NCBI RefSeq assembly: GCF_030717995.2
Contig: NZ_CP157743.1
Span: forward strand, 124,001-188,000
Source of the DNA: Methylomarinum sp. Ch1-1
GTDB lineage: Bacteria; Pseudomonadota; Gammaproteobacteria; Methylococcales; Methylomonadaceae
Direction: 5' to 3'
Length of the DNA: 64,000 bases
Below, piece after piece: positions 34,233-44,019 of this stretch. The notes below the pieces were generated by a model. It saw only the letters and a list, made by a program, of their open reading frames with translations. It had not been told where the DNA came from and ran no database searches. Numbering within the stretch: position 1 is the stretch's first letter; each line of letters starts with the position of its first letter. The translations under genes were made by a program, and so were the position numbers.

Positions 34233-37200
34233 GATTTTGACTCCTCGTGTCCTTCCGCGCTCGGGAATACCTTGTCGGCCAGTTCGCGGTAATGTCGGTA
34301 ACGGTCATTTACATCCTGCTGAGATTGGCGCATGAAACGTTCCGAGGCATCGGGATGGGTGCGACCGAGCATGCTGAAACGGGCTTCGGTCATCGCATAA
34401 TCGCGATACGGAATGGATGGCTTCCGACTATCCAATTGCAGAGGATTCTGACCCTGCTCCGCCAATCTTGGATCATAGCGCAACAAGGGCCAATGGCCGC
34501 TGCGCACGGCCAAATCCTGCTGGCGCAAATTGTTGGAGAGATCGACGCCATGAGCGATGCAGGGACTGTAAGCGATGATCAGCGAAGTGCCGGGATAAGA
34601 CTCGGCTTCGAGAAACGCCCGCAAGGTCTGGGTGTCCTTGGCGCCGTAGGCGATCTGGGCGACATAGACGTGTTCATAATCCATCGCCAACCGCGCCAGA
34701 TCCTTCTTCGGCGTGCTTTTGCCGGCGGCGGAGAACTTGGCGATGGCGCCGCGCGGCGTCGCCTTCGAGGTCTGGCCGCCGGTATTGGAATACACTTCGG
34801 TATCGAGCAGCAAGATATTGACATCGCGGCCGGCCGCCAACACATGGTCGAGACCGCCGTAACCGATGTCGTAGCCCCAGCCGTCGCCGCCGACGATCCA
34901 GACACTGCGCTTGATCAGCGTGTCGGCGACGGCGAGTAATCGCGCCGCAGCATCGTCATTCAAGGCTTGCAGTCGTTGCTTCAATACCCCGACCCGTTCG
35001 CGTTGTTCGTAGATGCCGGCCTCATCCTGCTGTTCGGCGGCTAGTATCCCATCGGTCAGCTCCGCGCCGACTTCATCGCGCAACGTCAGCAACAATTCGG
35101 CGGCATATTGCCGTTGCTTGTCGATCGCGACGCGCATGCCCAGACCGAATTCGGCATTGTCTTCGAACAGCGAATTCGACCAGGCCGGTCCACGGCCTTC
35201 GTGATTTTTACTCCACGGCGTGGTCGGCAGATTGCCACCGTAAATCGACGAGCATCCGGTGGCGTTGGCGACCACCATGCGGTCGCCGAACAACTGTGTC
35301 GCCAGCCGCAGATAAGGGGTTTCGCCGCAGCCGGCGCAGGCGCTGGGAAATTCGAACAACGGCTGCAAGTGCATGGCTTCGGGAATCTTGTTGTGGTGCA
35401 GCGCAGTGCGGTCATACTCTTCGATGTTTTCGAAAAAACGCCAGTTGACGCTTTCCTGTTCGCGCAGCGGCGGCTGCGGCTTCATGTTGACGGCCTTGCG
35501 CTCCGGATTTTCGCGGTCCCGAATCGGACAGACATCGACGCACAAGGTGCAACCGGTACAGTCCTCCGGCGACACCTGATAACTAACCTGTAGATCGGGG
35601 AAGGCCTTACTCAACAGCGGCACATGCTTAAAGCTTTCCGGCGCATCCTCGACCTGCTCCGCGGTGAAAATCTTGCTGCGGATCACGCTGTGCGGACAGA
35701 CAAACACGCATTTGCCGCACTGGGTACAGATGTCGGGTTCCCAAACCGGAATCTCCAGCGCCAGATTGCGCTTGTCCCAGCGCGAGGTGCCGGTCGCGAA
35801 AGTACCGTCGGCGGCAAATTCGCTGACCGGCACGCTATCGCCGCGCCCCGCCATCAATTCGGCGGTGACCCGTTTGATCGCTTCCGGGGCATAATCCGGC
35901 ACAGGCGACGGCATGTCGAAATCGCTATCCACTTCGCCCGGCACCTCGACCCGATGCAAATTGGCCAGCGCCTCGTCTATCGCCATCAGGTTGGCGTCGA
36001 CGATGCGCTTGCCGGCCTTGACATAGGTTTTCTGCACGGCTTGTTTGATCGCGGCTATCGCTTCTTGTTCAGGGATGATGTCGGCCAACGCGAAAAAACA
36101 GCTTTGCATGATCGTGTTGATCAGCCGTCCGAGACCGCAAGACTGGGCGATCGCATAGGCGTCGATCGTATAGAAGGCGATGTTCTTGTCGATGATCGCG
36201 GCCTGCATACCGCGCGGCAACGAAGCCCACACCCGATCCGCCGGTAGCGGTGAATTGAGCAGGAAGGTCGCGCCGGACGCAGCCTTATCCAACATCGGAT
36301 AACGCTCCAGAAAAATCGATTGATGGCAGGCGACAAAGCCGGCCTCGTCATCGCCGATCAAATAGCTGGAGCGGATTCTTTCGCTGCCGAAACGCAAATG
36401 CGATACCGTTACCGCACCGGCCTTGCGGGAGTCGTAAACGAAATAACCTTGGGCGTAGCCCTGGGTTTTATTGCCGATGATCTTGATCGAGTTTTTATTG
36501 GCGCTGACCGTGCCGTCGCTGCCCAAGCCGTAAAAAACCGCGTTCACGGCGTTTTTACTGGCATCGGTGCGGAAGCTCGCATCCCATTCCAGGCTGCTGT
36601 GGCTGACGTCGTCATGAATGCCGATGGTAAACTGATTCTTGGCTTGGTCGCGGTCCAATTCGTCGAAAACCGCCTTGACCATGGCCGGGGTGAATTCCTT
36701 GGACGACAGGCCGTAACGACCGCCGATCACCTTCGGCAACCGGGTAAAGCGCGGTGCGCCGGTCATCGCATCTTGCGCCAAGGCCGTCACCACATCCTTA
36801 TATAACGGCTCGCCGTCGGCGCCAGGTTCCTTGGTCCGGTCCAACACCGCGATCGCCTTCACCGTAGCCGGTAAAGCCTCAAGCATGGCCTCGGCGACGA
36901 ACGGTCGAAACAGACGCACCTTGAGCACACCGACTTTCTCGCCCCGATGGCTCAGATGCGCGACCGTCTCCTCGGCCGTTTCGGCCGCCGACCCCATCAA
37001 CATGATCACTCTCTCGGCGTCTTCGGGACCGACATAATCGAATAAACGATAACGCCGGCCGGTCAAATCGGCGAACTTGTCCATGGTCTTCTGGACGATG
37101 CCCGGCATGGCCTGGTAATAGGGATTGACCGTTTCCCTGGCCTGAAAAAACACATCCGGGTTTTGCGCCGAACCGCGCAGCACCGGATGTTCCGGCGATA

Positions 37201-37822
37201 GGGACCGCCGTCGGTGCGCCGTCACCCACTCGTCATCGATCATCGCTCGCACGATATCACGGTCCAGCGACTCGATAGTGGCGATTTCATGGGAGGTGCG
37301 AAAGCCATCGAAGAAGTGCACGATCGGAATCCGCGCGGCCAAGGTCGAGGCCTGGGCGATCAGCGCAAAATCCATCACCTCTTGCACCGAATTGGAAGCC
37401 AAAAACGCGAATCCGGTGGCGCGCGCCGCCATCACATCGCTGTGGTCGCCGAAAATCGACAAAGCCTGGCTGGCAATCGAGCGGGCCGCGACATGAAAAA
37501 CGGCCGGGCTCAGCTCCCCGGCGATTTTGTACATGTTCGGGATCATCAGCAACAATCCTTGCGAGGCGGTAAAAGTCGTCGTCAAGGCGCCGTTTTGCAA
37601 AGAGCCATGAATCGTTCCGGCGGCCCCGCCTTCGCTTTGCATCTCGATAATGCTAGGGGTCGTGTCCCAGATATTTCGGCGCTGTTCAGAAGCCCATTTA
37701 TCGGCGTGCTCGCCCATCGGCGAAGCGGGTGTGATCGGATAAATCGCGATGACTTCATTGCTTAAAAACGCGGCATGGGCGGCGGCTTCATTACCGTCGA
37801 TCGTGATCTTGGAATTGGGCAT
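34229..37822 (-). CDS. nifJ: Pyruvate:ferredoxin (flavodoxin) oxidoreductase
   Basis: 1197 residues, full length. Domain order is canonical: pyruvate-binding N-terminal part (IYPITPASPMGEHADKWASE), the middle transketolase-like parts, then ferredoxin-like clusters with CTQCGKCVFVCP near residue 697 and CTGCTLCVDVCP near 752. A further cysteine pair is in SACAGCGETPYL. The thiamine diphosphate domain has GDGWGYDIGYGGLDH near 977 and DTEVYSNTGGQTS. The enzyme converts pyruvate and CoA to acetyl-CoA and CO2 while reducing ferredoxin or flavodoxin. It is oxygen-sensitive, so it points to microaerobic or fermentative metabolism. A 13-bp near-perfect dyad lies about 150-210 bp upstream. Confidence 0.97.
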   Translation of the reverse strand: MPNSKITIDGNEAAAHAAFLSNEVIAIYPITPASPMGEHADKWASEQRRNIWDTTPSIIEMQSEGGAAGTIHGSLQNGALTTTFTASQGLLLMIPNMYKIAGELSPAVFHVAARSIASQALSIFGDHSDVMAARATGFAFLASNSVQEVMDFALIAQASTLAARIPIVHFFDGFRTSHEIATIESLDRDIVRAMIDDEWVTAHRRRSLSPEHPVLRGSAQNPDVFFQARETVNPYYQAMPGIVQKTMDKFADLTGRRYRLFDYVGPEDAERVIMLMGSAAETAEETVAHLSHRGEKVGVLKVRLFRPFVAEAMLEALPATVKAIAVLDRTKEPGADGEPLYKDVVTALAQDAMTGAPRFTRLPKVIGGRYGLSSKEFTPAMVKAVFDELDRDQAKNQFTIGIHDDVSHSSLEWDASFRTDASKNAVNAVFYGLGSDGTVSANKNSIKIIGNKTQGYAQGYFVYDSRKAGAVTVSHLRFGSERIRSSYLIGDDEAGFVACHQSIFLERYPMLDKAASGATFLLNSPLPADRVWASLPRGMQAAIIDKNIAFYTIDAYAIAQSCGLGRLINTIMQSCFFALADIIPEQEAIAAIKQAVQKTYVKAGKRIVDANLMAIDEALANLHRVEVPGEVDSDFDMPSPVPDYAPEAIKRVTAELMAGRGDSVPVSEFAADGTFATGTSRWDKRNLALEIPVWEPDICTQCGKCVFVCPHSVIRSKIFTAEQVEDAPESFKHVPLLSKAFPDLQVSYQVSPEDCTGCTLCVDVCPIRDRENPERKAVNMKPQPPLREQESVNWRFFENIEEYDRTALHHNKIPEAMHLQPLFEFPSACAGCGETPYLRLATQLFGDRMVVANATGCSSIYGGNLPTTPWSKNHEGRGPAWSNSLFEDNAEFGLGMRVAIDKQRQYAAELLLTLRDEVGAELTDGILAAEQQDEAGIYEQRERVGVLKQRLQALNDDAAARLLAVADTLIKRSVWIVGGDGWGYDIGYGGLDHVLAAGRDVNILLLDTEVYSNTGGQTSKATPRGAIAKFSAAGKSTPKKDLARLAMDYEHVYVAQIAYGAKDTQTLRAFLEAESYPGTSLIIAYSPCIAHGVDLSNNLRQQDLAVRSGHWPLLRYDPRLAEQGQNPLQLDSRKPSIPYRDYAMTEARFSMLGRTHPDASERFMRQSQQDVNDRYRHYRELADKVFPSAEGHEESKS

Positions 37823-37967
37823 AACGCTATCCTTTCAGCTGGAGTCAATGTTCGACGCTTATCGTTGAGTTTAACCGAATCACATAAAATCGCAATCGAT
37901 AACTCTAACGAACATCCTTGACCTACAAGTCCAATACAGACAAACCCTGAGTTCGAAACAAAAAACC

Positions 37968-38032
37968 AGTTCAACTGACTGATATTATTCAACTTTCTCC
38001 ATTTTTTCCGGGGTTTCCCAGTCAGCTGAACT
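37968..38032. promoter_or_regulatory. 13-bp inverted repeat upstream of nifJ
   Basis: AGTTCAACTGACT (37968-37980) and AGTCAGCTGAACT (38020-38032) are inverted repeats with one mismatch, 39 bases apart, about 145-210 bp upstream of the nifJ start. It could be an operator pair or the remains of an element; no protein can be named. Confidence 0.35.
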
Positions 38033-38069
38033 GATAAGATTGGGCAGAGCGCAAGCAATGCCTAAACTG

Positions 38070-38284
38070 CAGCAATTCAGTTTGAGTATTTTTGCGGTGT
38101 TTAGGGCATGGGGTGTCTGTCGAGGAGCGCCGTTCACCCAGCACCTAAATTATCCTGGAATGTAAAATATAGTCCTGTAGCCATGGAATTTAGGTGCTGG
38201 GGGCTTGACGGCAGCATCCTTGCTGCCGACATCCTCGCCAAACACACCCCATGCCCTTTTTGAACGCCAAAGTGGGAATTGCTG
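38070..38284. repeat. Repeat family A, copy A5 (with nested B4)
   Basis: Starts CAGCAATTCAGTTTGAGTAT and ends AAGTGGGAATTGCTG. The body matches A1 closely (TTTTTGCGGTGTTTAGGGCA, GTCGAGGAGCGCCGTTC, GCTGCCGACATCCTCGCC). B4 sits at 38136-38201; at its right border A resumes later than in A1, missing AAACCCATCCCTG. Confidence 0.85.
38136..38201. repeat. Repeat family B, divergent copy B4
   Basis: Arms ACCCAGCACCTAAAT and ATTTAGGTGCTGG are kept but the spacer (TATCCTGGAATGTAAAATAT and on) differs from those of the other copies. Same position inside A as B1. Confidence 0.8.
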
Positions 38285-38375
38285 CCTAAACTGCCGATAT
38301 TGCACCAACATCTGCCCCGCGTGCATTGAATGCTTTTAGCCGATCCGCTGCGCGTGATCCACCTCACGAATGTGG

Positions 38376-38586
38376 GTAGGGTGCGCTGACGATAGGAAGC
38401 GCACCGGTTTTGATGCGCTTCACGGTGTTCGACACATCCGAAGGCAAGACGGTGCTTTGCGTAGGAGCGCCGCCCTCGGCGCGAAAAGCAAGTAGTCCGC
38501 ACCGCTGCAGGTCAACGAGGTCCTGAACGATTCAACCGTGACTAGAGTCAGTTAAACGTTCGGGGCGGATTAAATAACCCGCCCCG
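38376..38586. repeat. Repeat family E, copy E3
   Basis: GTAGGGTGCGCTGACGATAG, GAAGCGCACCGGTTTTGATG, ACATCCGAAGGCAAGACGGT, CGTAGGAGCGCCGCCCTCGG, then CAACCGTGACTAGAGTCAGT and a GGGGCGGATTAAATAACCCG end completed by CCCC. Follows A5 by about 90 bp. Frames through it are repeat sequence. Confidence 0.8.
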
Positions 38587-38697
38587 CCCAGAAGTTATTT
38601 TTTAATGAGGAGCCCTGCACTGTCCAAGGACTGTTAAAGAAAAAAAAGCTTAAATATGGTAGCCTTTGCCGTTTTTTAAAAATCTATATCGAAGAAC

Positions 38698-41600
38698 ATG
38701 ATCGTTGTTGGCATTGGTGCATCGGCAGGTGGTTTGGAAGCGTTGCTTCCTTTCGTATCGCATTTATCGGCGGATACGGGCATGACTTTTGTCATTATCC
38801 AACATGGCTCGCCCGACCAGCCGAACTTATTAGCCGATATTCTACGCAAGAATGCGACGATCCCGGTCGAAGAGGCCGAAAACGATACCAGACTTAAAGC
38901 CAACAAGATTTATGTCGCGCCGCACGATGCCGATGTCTCGATTGCAAACGATCAACTTAAAATACAGATCCCCTCCTCGCATCGACTCCCCCAAACCACC
39001 ATCGACTATTTTTTCTCCAGCCTTGCCCGAAACTATCAGGAAAAGGCGATCGCAATCGTCTTTTCGGGGGCCGGCAGCGACGGCGCCAATGGCCTGAAAG
39101 CGATAAAGGCCGCCGCTGGCATTACCATGGCCCAAACCCCAAAATCGGCCAAATTCAGCAGCATGCCGAAAGCGGCGATCAAATACGCCGATGTCGACTT
39201 GACCGTCGAGCCGGAAGAAGCAGCCATTAAATTAACGGCCATTGCCGATAATTTCGCCAAAAACATCGAGCGCAATCTCGCACAAGGCGCTCCGGATGGC
39301 GTCAAAGCATTGATAGACCAGATATTCGACACGACCGGTATAGACTTCGTCAATTACAAAAGCAGCACCATTAACCGGCAAATTCATCGCCGCATGGCGA
39401 TTTTACAGATCGATGAATTCGATGCTTACCGGCGTTATTGTCAGGACAATGCCGAAGAACTGAGCCGCCTGGCCAACAACTTTTTAGTCTGCGTCACCTC
39501 GTTTTTTCGCGATGAACAATCCTTCAACGCTCTGAAGCAGGCATTGAAAACCATCATCAATCGAAAAGCGCCCGGCGACGAAATCCGCATATGGGTTCCC
39601 GGCTGTGCGACCGGCGAGGAAGCCTATTCGATCGCGATTATTTTGTTGGAGGAACTGGGTGCGACAATCGCCCGCTACCGGGTACAAATATATGGCACCG
39701 ATATCAATGACAATGCGGTGCAAATCGCCCGTAAAGGCGACTATAGCGAAAACGCGTTGAGCGGATTGAGTCGGGAGCTACGGGAGAAATATTTTCTGCG
39801 CCAGGAACAAGGCTATAGCGTGAATAAGAACCTCAGGGATTTGGTGATGTTTTCGCGTCAGGATTTGATCAAAAATCCACCATTCATTCGTCTGGACTTG
39901 ATCAGCTGTAGGAACCTGCTGATTTATTTGAATCAAACGCTGCAGGAACAAGTGCTTAAAAGTTTTCATTATGCCTTGCTGAAAAACGGCATTCTGTTTC
40001 TCGGCCAGGCGGAATCGTTATGGAAGCTTAACGATGCTTTTACCCGGCTGGATCGTAATAATAAGCTGTTTGTCAAAAACAGCTCGCTGGTCATACGCCC
40101 CGATTTCAATGCCAAAAAAGTGAATAGTTTCACGTTGACGACTGGCGATGGAGGCATCAAGCCGGTTTATCCGAACTATAAAATGTTAGGCCAGGATAAA
40201 CTGATCTCAGCCTACGCGCCGCCCAGCATACTTGCTACTCGCGAAGGGCGCATCCTGGAGTTTTACAACAACTGTGACGATTTCATTAAAATCAAACAAG
40301 GCAAAGCCGATTTCAACTTGTTTTCGATCATCGACCCGGTATTCAAAACCGAGCTTAGAGCCTTCTGTCATCAAGCCCTATCGACCAATAAAACCGTCAG
40401 CAGTCCGCCGTTGACGCTGGCAGCCGACGGCCTCAGCCGTCATTATCGGCTTTCGGTTACCCCAATTTATCAACAACAAGACAACGACAGCTTATTATTG
40501 ATCGCCTTTGAACCCATTAGCGTAGATGCCGAAAGTAAGACGCCGGACCGCGCAGAAGAATTACGGATCACCGGACTGGAACATGAATTGCGTATAGCGC
40601 GGGAAACGCTGAGGACGGTCACCGAAGCACTGGAAAATTCGGTCAGCGAATGGCAAAACCTGAACGAGGAAGCTCAAAGCACCAACGAAGAGCTCCAGTC
40701 AACCAACGAAGAGCTGGAAACCTCCAATGAAGAATTGCAATCGATCAACGAAGAATTGACCTTGGTCAACGACGAGCTGACGCTCAAAACCAAGGAATTG
40801 GGCGACGTTAACGACGACCTGAGAAATATTCTGGAAAGCATCGGCATTGCCGTCATCGTGATCGATAGTCAAATGCAAGTCACCCGCTATAACGAGGTCG
40901 GCAACCGTTTTCTGCAATTCGACGCGAATAGCAACGCTAAACCCAATATCGGTGTTTTAGAAACCTTATTCAGTTGCGAACAATTGATTAGCCATGTCAG
41001 GCAAGTCATCGAAACTCGACAAAGCGTTCAATACAGACTGGCGAAACAAGCCAAACACTACGAATTCACGATTTATCCCTACCGTAGCTTAACCGGCGAC
41101 AACGTGACGGGCGCCGTCTTGACCATCGAGGATATTACCGAAAGTTATCGGGCCGAGCAGCAAATCCGCTTGTCGGCCAGCGTTTTTGAAGCCGCCAACG
41201 AGGCCATCGTCATTAGCGATGAAAACAACCGCATCATTTCCGTCAATCCGGCGTTTAGCGAAATCACCGGTTATAGCAAGGACGAGGTCTTGGGCAAGGA
41301 CCCGAAAATTCTGAATTCCGGAAAACAACAAAAAGACTTTTATCGAAATCTCTGGCGCAGCCTGGAGGATACCGGGCGCTGGCAAGGCAAAATCTGGAAT
41401 AAGCGCAAAAATGGCGAAATATACCCCGAATGGCTGTCTATCAGCGCCTTGAAGGATCCTCAAGGCGCTGATAAATATGTCGGCATTTTCTCCGATATCA
41501 GCGATACCTTACGCGCTCAGCAACTCATCCATCAGCAGGCCAATTTCGATGCCCTGACCAAGCTGCCTAATCGAAACCTTTTTTACGACCGCTTGCAACA

Positions 41601-42831
41601 GGCGATGACCACCGCTCAACGAGAGCAAAAGCTGCTCGGCCTGATGTTTATCGATCTGGACGGCTTCAAGGATATTAACGATGCGCTGGGACATTCACAA
41701 GGCGATCGAGTGCTAGAGGAAATTGCCGTACGCATGAAAGAGGTTTTCCGCGAATCCGATACTTTCGCCCGCTTCGGCGGTGACGAATTCACCGTTTTGA
41801 TTCCCGACCTGGAATCCGAAACCGATATGATCGCGCCGACCGAGAAAATTCTCGAAGCGATTCAAATGCCCATTCAGGTGAACGATCATGAATTACACAT
41901 CACCGCCAGCATCGGCATCACCCTGTTTCCCAATGATGGCGGCGAAGCCGAAACCCTACTCAAACACGCCGACAATGCGATGTACACGGCCAAAGCGGAG
42001 GGCCGCAACGCTTACCGCTTTTTCACCCAGGAAATGCACGAAAAAGCTCAACGTCAGCATCGTATCGCCAACGATATAAAAAATGCGGTCAAACTCGAAC
42101 TCTTCGATGTTTACTATCAACCGGTGATTGACCTGGAAAACCAACGCTTATGCGGCGCCGAAGCGCTGATTCGTTGGCGACATCCGGTCCGCGGATTCAT
42201 TTCACCCGAGGAATTTATTCCGGTTGCCGAAAGCTTGAATCTGATTGGACAAATAGGCGAGTTCGTTCTGGCCAAGGCATGCCGGTTTATCGCCGATTTG
42301 AATCACGAATCGGATGAGACATTGACGATAGCGGTCAATTTCTCCTCACTACAATTCATCAGCGAAAACGGCGCCGAAAAATGGTTGGACCTCATTGGCG
42401 ACAGCGGCGTCGGCGCCCGCAATGTCGTCATCGAAATCACCGAAAGCTTGATGATGAGTCATAAGGAACACTACATACGGCAACTGCAATTGCTCAGAGC
42501 CCAGGGCATCAAAATCGCGCTGGATGATTTCGGCACCGGATTTTCATCGCTCAGTTATCTAAAGAAACTGCCGATCGATATCATCAAAATCGATCGCTCG
42601 TTCATCCGGGATATTCTGATCGACGACAGCGACGCCTCGCTGGTCGAATCGATACTCGATATCGCCAAAAACTTCTCGTTGGAAGTCATCGCCGAAGGCG
42701 TCGAGGACTCGGGGCAGGCGGAATTTCTCCAGGCCCGTCCCTGCGGCTGGGCGCAAGGCTATTACTACAGTAAACCCTTACCCGAGCAAGCGTTTAAACA
42801 ATTGACGTTGGGCAAAAAAACACACGACTAG
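38698..42831 (+). CDS. CheB-CheR-PAS-PAS-GGDEF-EAL hybrid chemotaxis/c-di-GMP protein
   Basis: 1377 residues. Order: CheB-type methylesterase (about 1-190; GIGASAGGLEAL catalytic serine, IIQHGSPDQ histidine, FSGAGSDGANGL aspartate), CheR methyltransferase (about 200-480; VPGCATGEEAYSIA, ISCRNLLIYLN), and a central PAS-like region. A long STNEELQSTNEEL heptad coiled coil (about 652-705), two PAS domains (about 708-820 and 825-935), GGDEF (ARFGGDEFTVLIP near 1025) and EAL (AEALIRWRHP near 1155, IALDDFGTGFSSL) follow. Both signatures are intact, so synthesis, hydrolysis or both are possible. CheB-CheR-PAS fusions are common, but a C-terminal GGDEF-EAL pair on top is much rarer. No che genes are adjacent; ribosome site is GAAGAA. 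Confidence 0.93.
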   Translation: MIVVGIGASAGGLEALLPFVSHLSADTGMTFVIIQHGSPDQPNLLADILRKNATIPVEEAENDTRLKANKIYVAPHDADVSIANDQLKIQIPSSHRLPQTTIDYFFSSLARNYQEKAIAIVFSGAGSDGANGLKAIKAAAGITMAQTPKSAKFSSMPKAAIKYADVDLTVEPEEAAIKLTAIADNFAKNIERNLAQGAPDGVKALIDQIFDTTGIDFVNYKSSTINRQIHRRMAILQIDEFDAYRRYCQDNAEELSRLANNFLVCVTSFFRDEQSFNALKQALKTIINRKAPGDEIRIWVPGCATGEEAYSIAIILLEELGATIARYRVQIYGTDINDNAVQIARKGDYSENALSGLSRELREKYFLRQEQGYSVNKNLRDLVMFSRQDLIKNPPFIRLDLISCRNLLIYLNQTLQEQVLKSFHYALLKNGILFLGQAESLWKLNDAFTRLDRNNKLFVKNSSLVIRPDFNAKKVNSFTLTTGDGGIKPVYPNYKMLGQDKLISAYAPPSILATREGRILEFYNNCDDFIKIKQGKADFNLFSIIDPVFKTELRAFCHQALSTNKTVSSPPLTLAADGLSRHYRLSVTPIYQQQDNDSLLLIAFEPISVDAESKTPDRAEELRITGLEHELRIARETLRTVTEALENSVSEWQNLNEEAQSTNEELQSTNEELETSNEELQSINEELTLVNDELTLKTKELGDVNDDLRNILESIGIAVIVIDSQMQVTRYNEVGNRFLQFDANSNAKPNIGVLETLFSCEQLISHVRQVIETRQSVQYRLAKQAKHYEFTIYPYRSLTGDNVTGAVLTIEDITESYRAEQQIRLSASVFEAANEAIVISDENNRIISVNPAFSEITGYSKDEVLGKDPKILNSGKQQKDFYRNLWRSLEDTGRWQGKIWNKRKNGEIYPEWLSISALKDPQGADKYVGIFSDISDTLRAQQLIHQQANFDALTKLPNRNLFYDRLQQAMTTAQREQKLLGLMFIDLDGFKDINDALGHSQGDRVLEEIAVRMKEVFRESDTFARFGGDEFTVLIPDLESETDMIAPTEKILEAIQMPIQVNDHELHITASIGITLFPNDGGEAETLLKHADNAMYTAKAEGRNAYRFFTQEMHEKAQRQHRIANDIKNAVKLELFDVYYQPVIDLENQRLCGAEALIRWRHPVRGFISPEEFIPVAESLNLIGQIGEFVLAKACRFIADLNHESDETLTIAVNFSSLQFISENGAEKWLDLIGDSGVGARNVVIEITESLMMSHKEHYIRQLQLLRAQGIKIALDDFGTGFSSLSYLKKLPIDIIKIDRSFIRDILIDDSDASLVESILDIAKNFSLEVIAEGVEDSGQAEFLQARPCGWAQGYYYSKPLPEQAFKQLTLGKKTHD

Positions 42832-42875
42832 CGAAACGCGCCAGCACATCGGATTTTGCTCTAATCTTGCCAGCC

Positions 42876-43496
42876 CTATGCGTCCGTCGTGGCCATCGGA
42901 AAATAATGAGCAAAACAGGCGGGACAGAAAGTATGGCTAGTGTTATCCGGACAGCGCCTTACCCACTCGGGCACCCAATCCCAACGCTCGGCAACGCTAT
43001 AGTTTTTCACCCTGCGACAATAGGCGCACTGGCAAATAAAGCCGTTTTCATCAATATAGACAGATTCGTCGGCAGCCATGGCTTGCCTCTTGCTTGGATC
43101 GTGCAGTTCTTCGATGACGAGAGAATTGACGATGATCAGGCCTCCTCGCCGCACCAGCGGATAAACAAGCTGATGAAAACAGCGATAGACCGTATCGCTG
43201 GAACACTCATATTGATGGCTCCAGACCTCACTCGTATTGAGACAGGCATTGAGTTTTGTTTGATAAAGCACTTTGACGTCACCCGATACACAGTCTAATA
43301 TCGATCGTCCTAACCCCCACTCTTTAGAGATGCGGGGTTCGCCGTCATTCTCCTTGGCGAACCGAAACCAACCTGGATTCAGATAGGCGAGACGAAAATT
43401 ATCCCATACACCGTAAATTGCCCCGCTATGCGCCTCCAGAAAGGCAAAGTTGTGGTGTCGGAGTAGTTTTTCGAATGCCCGATCTAATCGTTCCAT
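42876..43496 (-). CDS. PAS-like domain protein with C-terminal cysteine pairs
   Basis: 206 residues from ATG 43496; the longer ATG at 43586 would add 30 residues of non-conserved sequence. The first 120 residues resemble a PAS fold (FAFLEAHSGAIYGVWDNFRL, GWFRFAKENDG). The end has two cysteine pairs, CQCAYCRR and CPACF, suggesting a small zinc-binding knuckle. Convergent with the CheB-CheR hybrid, 44 bp between stops. Function unknown; it may be a small sensor. GGGAG is found four bases before the chosen ATG. Confidence 0.65.
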   Translation of the reverse strand: MERLDRAFEKLLRHHNFAFLEAHSGAIYGVWDNFRLAYLNPGWFRFAKENDGEPRISKEWGLGRSILDCVSGDVKVLYQTKLNACLNTSEVWSHQYECSSDTVYRCFHQLVYPLVRRGGLIIVNSLVIEELHDPSKRQAMAADESVYIDENGFICQCAYCRRVKNYSVAERWDWVPEWVRRCPDNTSHTFCPACFAHYFPMATTDA

Positions 43497-43768
43497 ACGG
43501 CTCCCGATATATAAATATTGCGACAGAGGTCGGCTGACGGCCACAATCAAAAAGCGACTTTTGCTTACGTGGCATTTCAAAGTCACGGAGTTGTATCGTC
43601 AGGGAGCGCTATCGCGCACCCTAACCTACTGTTTAAAGATTACAGCCAAGGTCAGTTGACGACCATCAACAAACCCGACTCGGGCAAATCATTGTCCTAA
43701 CTCCCCCCTCAATTCACCCATGAGAATGATTCTAGGCGCTAAGGACTTTATGTCAACACAAAACTCAG

Positions 43769-43834
43769 CAACATGAGAGGCTATCTAAAGACTTGTAAGA
43801 ATCATCCTCGACATCACTCGACCTCGCGCGTACT
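43769..43834. repeat. Direct repeat, left copy (66 bp), flanking element E4
   Basis: CAACATGAGAGGCTATCTAA and ATCATCCTCGACATCACTCG, ending CGCGCGTACT. It matches 43951-44019 with a few changes and a 3-base difference (CGT). Right copy contains the end of the GNAT gene, so the left one is a duplicated gene end. Confidence 0.85.
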
Positions 43835-43950
43835 CTGGGCGGGGCGGGTTATTTAACCCGCCCCAAACGTTTAACTTACTTTAGGCGTATTTGTTGCTAA
43901 TTTTCTGTTTTGCCACTCATTCATTTAATGAGGTAGCCCTGTCAGCATTA
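43835..43950. repeat. Repeat family E, copy E4 (partial), between 66-69 bp direct repeats
   Basis: Contains GGGGCGGGTTATTTAACCCG (completed by CCCC), AAACGTTTAACTTACTTTAG, and the inverse of the CTACCTCATTAAATGAATG segment, ending in AGGTAGCCCTGTCAG. It lacks the middle region seen in E1-E3. Confidence 0.82.
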
Positions 43951-44019
43951 CAACATGAGAGGCTATCTAAAGACTTGTAAAATTCATCCTCGACATTACT
44001 CGACCTCGTCGCGCGTACT
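43951..44019. repeat. Direct repeat, right copy (69 bp)
   Basis: Second copy of the sequence at 43769-43834. The stop codon of the minus-strand GNAT gene is at 43996, inside this copy. Confidence 0.85.

Noticed and set aside
34247-37765. Several long plus-strand frames (up to 230 codons) opposite nifJ
   Set aside because: Antisense shadows of a clearly recognised gene, without motifs or ribosome sites.
38134-38502. 122-codon minus-strand frame
   Set aside because: Composed of repeats A5 and E3.
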